Shown: positions 8,289-15,259 of the stretch, piece by piece
Layout of the letters: each line of letters opens with the position of its first letter
How positions within the stretch are numbered: position 1 is the stretch's first letter
DNA from: Ligilactobacillus salitolerans
Lineage (GTDB): Bacteria; Bacillota; Bacilli; Lactobacillales; Lactobacillaceae
DNA: 41,091 bases
Assembly: GCF_003864415.1 (NCBI RefSeq)
Contig: NZ_BFFP01000005.1
Location: forward strand, 56,776-97,866
Direction: 5' to 3'
The notes under the pieces: model-generated
Database searches by the model: none
Seen by the model: the letters and a program-made list of their open reading frames with translations, nothing else
Told to the model about the DNA's origin: nothing
Made by a program: the position numbers and the translations under genes

Positions 8289-8495
8289 ATGGCACAGGAG
8301 CTTAAAAACAAGGTTATTTCGGCTCAAATCATAGGCTACACAAATAAGAGTTTAGTAATGAAAACAATTACTGGTCAGATCGTACAGGTCCACTATGAAT
8401 TAAAAACTGAGGAAAAACGAAACTTTTATCAAACAATTCTAAAAGACATTATGTTAGCTGGTCTCTGGATCCCGCTAGACACACAAAACAATTAG
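8289..8495 (+). CDS. Small hypothetical protein, about 68 aa
   Basis: The frame can start at GTG 8280 or, more plainly, ATG 8289 (MAQELKNKVISAQIIGYTNK). It is soluble and of mixed charge, with alternating hydrophobic residues suggesting a small beta-rich fold followed by a helix. The Shine-Dalgarno is poor (AGAGAG about ten bases upstream). A strong bidirectional terminator downstream (8584-8633) would also serve this gene. I do not recognise the family. Confidence 0.4.
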   Translation: MAQELKNKVISAQIIGYTNKSLVMKTITGQIVQVHYELKTEEKRNFYQTILKDIMLAGLWIPLDTQNN

Positions 8496-8583
8496 CTCCT
8501 ACCATATGATTGGCTTGATCGGGAAGCAACATTATAGGCCAAATCAATACCCGGAAGGCAAGCCTTGAAAATCATTTTTAGAG

Positions 8584-8633
8584 AAAACCGCGTCAGAATG
8601 GAGGTTTACAACTCCCATTCTGACGCGGTTTTT
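8584..8633. terminator. Strong bidirectional terminator
   Basis: A 17-bp perfect stem starts AAAACCGCGTCAGAATG at 8584 and closes with its complement ending at about 8631. It continues past a one-base bulge, and both flanks carry A/T runs. It lies three bases beyond the stop codon of the minus-strand glucosidase and also downstream of the plus-strand small ORF. Confidence 0.9.
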
Positions 8634-8635
8634 GG

Positions 8636-10309
8636 TTAAGATAACTTGTAGGTTAAACACTCATATGGTTGCAAATAGCATATTTTCTGTAATTCAGCAT
8701 TCTGAGTATGTGGATAATTTGACAGCAACAATTGAGCATCGGCAATCTTAAGTTCTGCAGGAATGTTATATTTGACCTTTTTGTCTGCAAAAGAACCAAT
8801 GATGAGGATCTTTTCACCTTCTAGTGCGCGGACATATGCAAAGATTTCTGAGTCGTCTGCAGAAATCAACTGAAATTTACCTTCAGTCAAACTTTCTTCT
8901 TGTGATCGTAGTGCAATCAGTTTCTGGTAAAAACTAAAGATAGAATCATCAGCTTGACGGTCTGCTTCTGTGTTGATCTCTTGATAATTATTGTTGACGG
9001 CAATCCATGGTTTGTGGGTTGAAAAGCCTGCATTTTTTTCGGAATTCCACTGCATCGGTGTTCGAGAATTATCACGTGATTTTAAGTTTAGCAATTCAAG
9101 GGCTTTATCAGCAGAAAGACCTGAGGATCTTAAGTTCTCGAATATATTGAGAGCTTCTACATCCTGAAAGTCGGTGATGTTTTGCCGCTTGCAATTAGTC
9201 ATCCCAATTTCTTCCCCTTGAAAAATGAAAGGCGTTCCTTTTTGCAAAAAAGTGACCATAGCCAACATTTCGGCAGATTTTTTTCGATATTGACTGTCAT
9301 TACCGAAACGTGAGACTGCACGCGGCTGATCATGGTTATTTAAGTATAGAGCATTCCAAGCGACATTGTCTTGCCATTCAGCCATTGAATTCCGAAGGTC
9401 GCTAAGCTTGAATCAAACATCTGAATATCTGCCTAGCTCGCCATAATCGACGTGCATATGATCGAACTGGAAGAGCATGCTCAATTCGTTATTTCGGGGG
9501 TCAACATATTGCTGAGCTTGTGTGCTAGTCGTATGCGGAGTTTCACCGATTAAAACGACATCATATTTACTTAAAATTTCTTCGTGCATTTCTTTAATGT
9601 ATTCATGCAACTTGGGTCCATTAGCTGAACCGACATAATAAGCACCAAAGCCTTCCTGATTAAGGAGGGACAGGTTTTTAAAATCAGGTTCCTTTGAAAT
9701 GAAACTGATCGAATCCATTCTAAAACCGTCGATACCCTTGTCTAGCCAAAATTTCATCGTCGCATAGATATCTTGTCTGAGCTGAGAATTTTCCCAATTT
9801 AAGTCAGGCTGTCTCTTTTCAAAGAGGTGTAAGTAATACTGCTTTCTGGCGGGAACATACTCCCAAGCGGAACCCCCAAAGACCGAACCTAAATTGCTGG
9901 GAGCACTGCCGTCTTGTTTGGGGTCGCGCCAGATATAGTAATCACTGTAGGCGTTTGAGCGACTTTTTTTAGATTCCATGAACCACTTATGTTGATCGGA
10001 AGTGTGATTAACGACCAGATCCATGATAATTTTGAGACCTTTTTGGTGGGCTGATCTTAGTAGTTGATCGAAGTCTTCCATCGTCCCATAGTCAGAGTTG
10101 ATTTCCTTATAACTCGAAATATCGTAACCATTGTCGATCATTGGAGACTTGTAAACAGGCGTGAGCCAGATCCCACTTATCCCTAATTCCGTTAAATAGT
10201 CCAATGACTCTGTGATGCCATTGAGATCACCGATGCCATCCCCATTACTGTCTTTAAAACTTTGAGTATAAATCTCATAAAAAACGTATTTTTTCCACCA
10301 ATTATTCAT
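8636..10309 (-). pseudogene. GH13 alpha-glucosidase (oligo-1,6-glucosidase type), interrupted by an in-frame TGA
   Basis: Reading from ATG 10309, 298 codons are followed by TGA (9413-9415) and then 258 more codons in the same frame, giving the normal family length of about 557. Before the stop are region I (DLVVNHTS, 97-104), the nucleophile in GFRMDS (Asp199) and the acid/base in LIGETP (Glu256). After it come region IV NNHDQPR (Asp327) and the C-terminal domain. The first fragment therefore lacks one catalytic Asp and should be inactive unless TGA is read through. The codon was probably TGG or CGA originally. The start overlaps the stop of the PTS IIA gene by eight bases; ATG 10321 is an alternative. 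It would have hydrolysed a phosphorylated alpha-glucoside brought in by the neighbouring PTS. Confidence 0.85.
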
Positions 10310-10730
10310 CTTCTTCGTCATCAAATTCACTTTCGCTTTCATTCAGAGCGTTGACATAAACTACTTGTTTTCTTGCCTCATCCACCAAAGAAGAAATTTT
10401 ATCCGCTTCCAAGGGCGTATCAGTTGGTTCCATTGCGATCGCCAATGCCAAGGGGAGGTTGACCCCCGAAATTAAATGAGTTTTTGGTCGACTGATATAC
10501 GGTAAAAACTTCTGATTGACGGAGCCCGCTAAAATATCTGTCATAATAATGACTTCATCTTCGGAAGTGAGACCAGAAAATAATTGCTTGATCTCAGGCT
10601 CAATCGGTTTATTGTCCATGTAGGCCGTCAATACCTTGACATTTAGGTTATCTCCAGCAAAGAACTGCAAGGCATTTGCTAATCCTTCCGAAAGAGTGCG
10701 ATGAGATGCAAAAAATAGATATATTGACAT
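10302..10730 (-). CDS. PTS mannose-family IIA component
   Basis: 142 residues. The short N-terminal strand ends in SHRTLSEG with His10 as the phosphoryl acceptor from HPr. The rest follows the IIA(Man) pattern (MTDILAGSVNQ). The C-terminus is unusually acidic (ESESEFDDEEDE). ATG 10730 has AGGTAGGTG about six bases upstream, which is better than the GTG at 10739. It follows the IIB gene closely and overlaps the glucosidase, forming a IIB-IIA-GH13 operon. Its IIC and IID partners are encoded divergently at 11466-13103. Confidence 0.88.
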   Translation of the reverse strand: MSIYLFFASHRTLSEGLANALQFFAGDNLNVKVLTAYMDNKPIEPEIKQLFSGLTSEDEVIIMTDILAGSVNQKFLPYISRPKTHLISGVNLPLALAIAMEPTDTPLEADKISSLVDEARKQVVYVNALNESESEFDDEEDE

Positions 10731-10747
10731 TATGTTCACCTACCTTT

Positions 10748-11233
10748 TTATTTCTGTTTTTTCAAAACCTTATCTAGTGATACCGGCGAATCATCCGGAG
10801 TGTATTGGAAGCTGACCGGGATCCCAAGCTCGCTAAGCTCTTCCAGAGTCTGGACTTCTGCTTCACTTAAAGCTACACGTTTAGTATATGGAACTCGTCC
10901 ATCCTGTTCAAAAAGTGCCCCGACATTAATTGCGGGAACTTGAACACCGCCTTTGATCAGATTGAGCAGGGTCGAAGGTTCCTTAACTAGCAGGAAAACT
11001 TTATGGTCGTCGTATTTACCAGCCTTGAAATTTGTAATGGCTTTTTCTTGCGAAATAATTGACATACCAGTTCCTGCAGGTTTGCTCAATCGCATCCCTG
11101 ATTTAACTAAATCGTCATTGGCAACTTGATCATCAACGACCATATATCGTTTAGGATGCAGTTCCTTGTTCCATTGATTAACTGTGATTCCGTGGATCAG
11201 TCTTTGATCGATACGCGCAAGTACTACTGACAT
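10748..11233 (-). CDS. PTS mannose/sorbose-family IIB component
   Basis: 161 residues. The hallmark RIDQRLIHG is at 7-15 with the phosphorylated His14, followed by VNQW. VVDDQVANDDLVKSGMRL and FLLVKEPSTLLNLI also fit the family. ATG 11233 follows AGGAGGG at good spacing; the frame extends upstream to 11263 but that part overlaps the operator and leader. It passes phosphate from IIA to the sugar carried by IICD. A good promoter (TTTACA, 17 bases, TATATT) lies upstream. Confidence 0.9.
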   Translation of the reverse strand: MSVVLARIDQRLIHGITVNQWNKELHPKRYMVVDDQVANDDLVKSGMRLSKPAGTGMSIISQEKAITNFKAGKYDDHKVFLLVKEPSTLLNLIKGGVQVPAINVGALFEQDGRVPYTKRVALSEAEVQTLEELSELGIPVSFQYTPDDSPVSLDKVLKKQK

Positions 11234-11250
11234 AATTAACCCTCCTAAAA

Positions 11251-11262
11251 TGAATCGTTCCA
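11251..11262 (-). promoter_or_regulatory. Operator-like palindrome upstream of the IIB-IIA operon
   Basis: TGAATCGTTCCA (given as the plus strand) is an imperfect palindrome around a CG centre. It shares CGTTCCA with the matching site at 11415-11426. It lies just downstream of the predicted transcription start of the minus-strand operon, a position suited to repression by the LacI-type regulator at 13227. Confidence 0.45.
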
Positions 11263-11276
11263 ATTTTTATAAACAA

Positions 11277-11305
11277 AATATAACACTTACTTTAATAGCT
11301 GTAAA
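11277..11305 (-). promoter_or_regulatory. Promoter of the minus-strand IIB-IIA-glucosidase operon
   Basis: On the minus strand TTTACA (11305-11300) and TATATT (11282-11277) are separated by 17 bases. Transcription would start near 11270. Confidence 0.6.
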
Positions 11306-11370
11306 CCTATATTAAAACAATAAAAATTAAAAAATATGGCAATAAAAAAGATTAAAAAAAACTTTAAGAA

Positions 11371-11426
11371 AAGCGTTTATATTTTTTCTTTAAGGTGCTA
11401 ATATCTAACTTAGTTGGAGCGTTCCA
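11371..11426 (+). promoter_or_regulatory. Promoter and operator-like sites of the IIC-IID operon
   Basis: TGCTAATAT (11396-11404) is an extended -10. TGGAGCGTTCCA (11415-11426) is a near-palindrome with central CG, sitting at the expected start of transcription. AAGCGTTT at 11371-11378 sits in a partial cre-like context (about 11 of 14 consensus positions, lacking the terminal TG). The twin site upstream of the divergent operon suggests joint control by the LacI-type protein encoded at 13227. Confidence 0.5.
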
Positions 11427-11465
11427 TAAAAACAAACAATTTTTTTACTTAGGAGAGTGAAAAAT

Positions 11466-12260
11466 ATGCCAGTGTTCTTACAGAATTTGTTAATTGTGAT
11501 CCTTGCTGCTTATATGGCCTGGGATAATGGTTCCGGTGGTCAGATTACCGCACAGTGGCCGGTGACGATCGGTGTCATGATGGGGTTGATCATGGGTGAC
11601 TTACATACTGCCTTATTGGTTGGCGGTACTTTGCAATTGATGTCACTCGGCGTTGCGGCAATTGGCGGGTCATCGATCCCTGAATATGGTTTGGCAACCA
11701 TAATTAGTATCTACTTAGCAGTCAGAACGGGTGCTAGTACCGGAACTGCGATTGCGGTTGGACTGCCAGTAGGGATCTTCGCCTTGCAGCTGGATGTCAT
11801 TGTAAAAATCATCAACAACTTTTTTGCCCACCTCTCGCAAAGATTACTACATGAGAAGAAATTCAAGCAAATGCAATTATCGTTCCTGTGTTCAGTCTTA
11901 GTCTGGACGCTTAAATATGTTATTCCAGTCTCTGTTGTGATCATGTTTGGTGTTCCTTTGGTTAAATTTATCATTAATGTTATTCCACAATGGGTCACAG
12001 ATGGTTTAACAATTGCTGGTGGGATCTTGCCAGTCGTCGGGATCAGTTTGTTAATGAGATACATGCCTGTGATGAAATATCTTTCATATTTAGGAATTGG
12101 CTTTGTGCTTGCAGCTTATCTGAATGTTCCGATCCTGGGCGTCGCAATTGTTGGTGCTGGTATTTCCTATATTATTTTTAGACAGAATTCACAGCGGGAA
12201 AATGACCGCAACCAAATGACTACTAATGTAGAAGGAAATGGGGATGACTTCGATGAGTAA
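11466..12260 (+). CDS. PTS mannose/sorbose-family IIC component
   Basis: 264 residues, a membrane protein with about seven to eight spans. The N-terminal half has the IIC(Man) pattern: GGQITAQWPVTIGVMMGLIMGD, GTLQLMSLGVAAIGGSSIPEYG. AGGAGA (11451-11456) is nine bases before ATG 11466; GTG 11457 is in frame but too close. The C-terminus is a charged tail that overlaps the start of IID. Together with IID it forms the sugar channel for the divergently encoded IIB and IIA. Confidence 0.9.
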   Translation: MPVFLQNLLIVILAAYMAWDNGSGGQITAQWPVTIGVMMGLIMGDLHTALLVGGTLQLMSLGVAAIGGSSIPEYGLATIISIYLAVRTGASTGTAIAVGLPVGIFALQLDVIVKIINNFFAHLSQRLLHEKKFKQMQLSFLCSVLVWTLKYVIPVSVVIMFGVPLVKFIINVIPQWVTDGLTIAGGILPVVGISLLMRYMPVMKYLSYLGIGFVLAAYLNVPILGVAIVGAGISYIIFRQNSQRENDRNQMTTNVEGNGDDFDE

Positions 12261-13103
12261 AGAGAATAATAGCGAGGTAAAACAAGCTGCACCAGGGACG
12301 TTGGGAAAACTTTCAGTCAAGGAACGAAAATCTATGTTTTGCAGATGGATCTTTTCTGCTGGATTGGGCTGGAACTTTGAAACTCAGCAAGGACCCTCAG
12401 TTGCGTTTTCCATGGCGCGTGCTTTAAGAAAAATTTATCCTAACGATGATGATTATATTAAAGCAATGGATAATCATTTTAAATATTACAACGCTACTCC
12501 TCAAATGGGGAATGTTATTTTAGGCGCTACATTAGCGATGGAAGAACAAGATGGCTTGAAAGCATATGATTCGGTTCAATCTTTAAAAACATCGCTGATG
12601 GGACCGTTATCTGGAGTGGGGGATTCGTTTTTCTGGTTTTACTGCCAACTATCATGGGTTCGATTTCCGGTTACATGGCTTTGCAGGGTAATGCGACCGG
12701 GGCAATTATTTGGATGATCCTTTACGTTTTGTTATATTGGGTCAAAATGTGGCTTTTCAACTTGGGATATTCAACAGGGACTAAATTGATCACGACACTT
12801 GGCTCAAAGCTTGAGATCTTTACTGATGCGATTTCAGCCATGGGTGTGATGGTTATCGGGACTTTGATGGCAACCGTGATCAACTTCAAGACTTCACTTG
12901 TCTTTAAAACTGGCAAAGTATCTCTTTCCGTTCAAAAGGACGTTTTAGATAAGATAATGCCAGCCTTATTGCCAGTAATCTTAACTTTCTTCATTTACTG
13001 GTTATTGGGTAAGAAGGGTTGGACCACAACCAGAGTGATCTTGCTGATCATTGTGCTCGCCTTGCTAGGTGCACTTGCTGGTGTTTTAGCTGTTCCAGCC
13101 TGA
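12244..13103 (+). pseudogene. PTS mannose-family IID component with a one-base frameshift
   Basis: The reading frame from ATG 12244 matches IID(Man) (LGWNFETQQGPSVAFSMARAL, ATPQMGNVILGATLAMEE, SLMGPLSGVGDSFFWF) up to a run of four T at 12637-12640, then derails and stops at 12717. The downstream frame resumes as LPTIMGSISGYMALQGNATG and continues to a normal IID C-terminus at 13103. Adding one T restores W-F-L-L-P-T across the junction, so this is a single-base deletion in a homopolymer. The join would be about 286 residues, the usual length. The product as written lacks its membrane half. A base-calling error or slippage is the alternative to a true mutation. Confidence 0.85.
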
Positions 13104-13123
13104 TGAAGGCAATTAGGTAAATA

Positions 13124-13151
13124 TTGTAGTATTTACTGAATGAAGTATAAT
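13124..13151 (+). promoter_or_regulatory. Promoter of the LacI-family gene at 13227
   Basis: TTGTAG (13124-13129) and TATAAT (13146-13151) are separated by 16 bases, giving the regulator a transcript of its own after the broken IID gene. Confidence 0.55.
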
Positions 13152-13226
13152 ATCCTTAAGTCTTAATTGAACTTGATCGTTTGAGAGCTACAAAATTTAA
13201 CTTGAATTGCAGTAAGGGGAATCAAC

Positions 13227-14213
13227 ATGGCAACTATGGACGATGTCTCGAAAGAGGCTCATGTTTCACGGGGGACTGTCAGTAATTATATTAACGGTAA
13301 GCCCGTCAAGGCAGATAATGTTGAAAAAATAAAAAAAGCCATTGAAAAGCTCGATTATGTACCTAATGCCTCAGCACAAAGCTTGAAAAGAAATCGTTCT
13401 GATTACGTTGTTTTTATAATTCCAAGAGTTAATACACCGTTCTTTTCACAACTAACCAATGATATCCAGCTAGCGTTGCGCGAAATGAACTTGAAAATGA
13501 TTCTTTGTGTTTCAGAAAGCGAAGCTCAGAAAGAAATGATCTATATCCAGATGGCCAAATCACAGAAGGTAGCTGGTATAATCACTATTTCTTATTCCGA
13601 TATTGAGGACCTAGTTCCAGCGGACATTCCACTGGTAGCTTTGGAGAAGCAGGTGTCGAATTTTTTTCCTTTAATTATTTCCGACAATTTTCGGGGCGGT
13701 CAAATTGCAGCCCAAAAATTAGTTGAAGGCAACTCAAGCAAGCTGCTCTATATTGCGCAAAAACCAGAATACGAAGCTGGGGCGAATCGGCGCAAGGGTT
13801 TTGTTGACTACTGTGAGCGAAATCAGATCAGCTATCAAACTTTCTTTAGTAAAAATAAGAAAATGCCACAACAAGATTTCCAGGAATTTATTGAAGAAAA
13901 TCTAGAAAACCAGCATTTCAAGTATGACGGAGTTTTTTGTGAAACTGACGAGTTTGCTTTTAGTTTTTGGGGAGCGTTAAAAGAGCAGGGAATCAAAGTT
14001 CCGCAGGATGTCCAAGTCATTGGTTTCGATGGAATTCGAGTTTTTCCTCGTCAGGAACCAATTTTAGCTTCAATTAAACAACCAACCAATTTAATTGCGA
14101 AATTTGCAGTAGAGTACCTAATGAATCTAATTGACTCTGGTCACGAAAGAAACGAAGAATTTGAACCATTAGTTTTGCCTGTTTCATATATACCTGGGAA
14201 ATCAGTCAGATAA
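13227..14213 (+). CDS. LacI-family transcriptional regulator, likely controlling the mannose-family PTS locus
   Basis: 328 residues. The helix-turn-helix is MDDVSKEAHVSRGTVSNYIN at about 4-23, followed by a sugar-binding core (FIIPRVNTPFFSQLTNDIQ, ALEKQVSNFFPLIISDN, VIGFDGIRVFPRQEPILASI). AAGGGG precedes the ATG. It lies directly behind IID and is intact, unlike the IID and glucosidase genes. The paired operator-like sites at 11251 and 11415 are its probable targets, which is inference from position. The effector sugar is unknown. Confidence 0.85.
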   Translation: MATMDDVSKEAHVSRGTVSNYINGKPVKADNVEKIKKAIEKLDYVPNASAQSLKRNRSDYVVFIIPRVNTPFFSQLTNDIQLALREMNLKMILCVSESEAQKEMIYIQMAKSQKVAGIITISYSDIEDLVPADIPLVALEKQVSNFFPLIISDNFRGGQIAAQKLVEGNSSKLLYIAQKPEYEAGANRRKGFVDYCERNQISYQTFFSKNKKMPQQDFQEFIEENLENQHFKYDGVFCETDEFAFSFWGALKEQGIKVPQDVQVIGFDGIRVFPRQEPILASIKQPTNLIAKFAVEYLMNLIDSGHERNEEFEPLVLPVSYIPGKSVR

Positions 14214-14264
14214 AAGCAACGCATTCATCCTGTGATTCGTGTTAAGGGATGAATGCGTTGCTTT
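14213..14264 (+). terminator. Terminator of the LacI-family gene
   Basis: An 18-bp perfect stem: AAAGCAACGCATTCATCC (14213-14230) with its complement at 14247-14264. The tail CTTTATGTTTTG is only moderately T-rich. Confidence 0.8.
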
Positions 14265-14284
14265 ATGTTTTGCGGTACGGTTTT

Positions 14285-14306
14285 ATATACCCTAGCTAGG
14301 GTATAT
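14285..14306. promoter_or_regulatory. 22-bp perfect palindrome resembling CsoR/CstR-type operators
   Basis: The palindrome reads ATATACCC-TAGCTA-GGGTATAT. The ATACCC...GGGTAT half-sites resemble operators of the copper or persulfide sensors CsoR and CstR, but no gene of that family or of its usual targets is nearby. It lies 24 bases before the -35 of the toxin-antitoxin promoter and may belong to that unit or be a leftover. Confidence 0.4.
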
Positions 14307-14329
14307 GTTCGAAAATAAAGGATAGAAGG

Positions 14330-14381
14330 TTGCACAAATATAACTAGAATGCTATATTATTATTGCAGGTTGATATAGCAT
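14330..14381 (+). promoter_or_regulatory. Promoter with overlapping inverted repeat, upstream of the toxin-antitoxin pair
   Basis: TTGCAC (14330-14335) and TATATT (14353-14358) are 17 bases apart. The inverted repeat ATGCTATAT (14349-14357) / ATATAGCAT (14373-14381) covers the -10 and start region, the expected place for autorepression by a HigA-type antitoxin. Confidence 0.65.
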
Positions 14382-14403
14382 ATGAGTTATATTGAAAGGC
14401 GTT

Positions 14404-14778
14404 ATGTGTATGTATGAAATTGAAGTTTATGAAGATAAAAACGGATATAGTGAGGTCAAAGCTTGGTTAGATGCTTTGAATGAAAGCAAGCAAAAAGATG
14501 ATCAGAAAGTGCTTAAAAAAGTACGATATCAGCTCAAAATTTTAGAAGAACTAGGAACTGATATTAGACCACCACATTCAAAATTGCTCAAAGGTTATAA
14601 GTATCCAATCATGGAGTTAAGACCACAGCCAGATAAAATTTTTAATGCAAGTTATGACGGGGCAAAGTTTGTCTTGTTAAGCCACTATACTAAGAAACAA
14701 AATAAGACCGACAAGAGACAGGTTGAACATGCAATCACATTATTAGAGGATTGGCTAGAAAGAAAGGATGAGTGGTGA
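14404..14778 (+). CDS. higB: HigB-like toxin of the RelE/ParE superfamily (phage Gp49-like)
   Basis: 124 residues. The fold signature is ELRPQPDKIFNASYDGAKFVLLSHYTKKQNKTDKRQVEHAI, split here as MELRPQP...KIFNASYDG...LLSHYTKKQNKT. Members cleave mRNA at the ribosome. GAAAGG precedes ATG 14404; MYEIEVYED at 14410 is another possible start. The antitoxin start overlaps its stop as TGATG, giving the toxin-first order typical of higBA. The unit is AT-rich and sits between two sugar loci, consistent with horizontal arrival. Confidence 0.8.
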   Translation: MCMYEIEVYEDKNGYSEVKAWLDALNESKQKDDQKVLKKVRYQLKILEELGTDIRPPHSKLLKGYKYPIMELRPQPDKIFNASYDGAKFVLLSHYTKKQNKTDKRQVEHAITLLEDWLERKDEW

Positions 14779-15035
14779 TGAGGTTATCAGAGTTAGAAAC
14801 AAGTTTCTCATCAATTCCCACAGATGAAAAATTTGTTATTGATATCATGGCCGAGTTATACGCTGAACGGATCAAAAAGAATGTGTCTCAGCGAGAATTG
14901 GCTGAAAAAATTGGGATGAAGCAGCCACAAGTAGCTAAACTTGAAATGTTAGAGTCTCTTCCAACCTTAAGGACTCTGAATCGGTATGCCAAAGGATTGG
15001 GACTAAAACTAAAAGTGGGTTTAGTACCAGTTTGA
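14778..15035 (+). CDS. higA: HigA-like XRE-family antitoxin
   Basis: 85 residues with one XRE helix-turn-helix at about 30-60 (NVSQRELAEKIGMKQPQVAK) and a short hydrophobic C-terminus. ATG 14778 overlaps the toxin stop by one base; an in-frame GTG at 14772 is possible. It would neutralise the toxin and repress the shared promoter through the repeat at 14349-14381. Confidence 0.82.
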   Translation: MRLSELETSFSSIPTDEKFVIDIMAELYAERIKKNVSQRELAEKIGMKQPQVAKLEMLESLPTLRTLNRYAKGLGLKLKVGLVPV

Positions 15036-15094
15036 CTCTTACACAATTAGCAGAGCAATTAGTAAAGATTTTTCAAAACTTAATAAACCTTATT

Positions 15095-15132
15095 AGCTTG
15101 CCTATCCTTCGGTTGATATGGCAGGCTTTTTT
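15095..15132 (+). terminator. Terminator of the toxin-antitoxin operon
   Basis: AGCTTGCCTATC (15095-15106) pairs imperfectly with GATATGGCAGGCT (15115-15127) and ends in six T residues. Confidence 0.7.
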
Positions 15133-15179
15133 GATGATCATTTATTTAACGTGTAACGAAATTGTTTGGAAACCTCTTT

Positions 15180-15207
15180 AAAGGTACACTTTTAAAGGTG
15201 TACTTTT
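15180..15207 (+). promoter_or_regulatory. Inverted repeat upstream of the PRD regulator
   Basis: AAAGGTACAC (15180-15189) pairs along all ten positions (one G-U) with GTGTACTTTT (15198-15207) around an eight-base loop. It is 52 bases before the regulator start. It may be the operator through which the regulator activates the alpha-mannoside operon, or an RNA hairpin. Confidence 0.4.
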
Positions 15208-15259
15208 ATGTATATTTTAGCTTAAGAAATATAATTATAATTAAAGTGCAAGCAAGTAG

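Noticed and set aside
9386-9412. Two separate glucosidase-related genes on the minus strand
   Set aside because: The two frames are identical in phase and joined by one TGA; they are halves of one gene.
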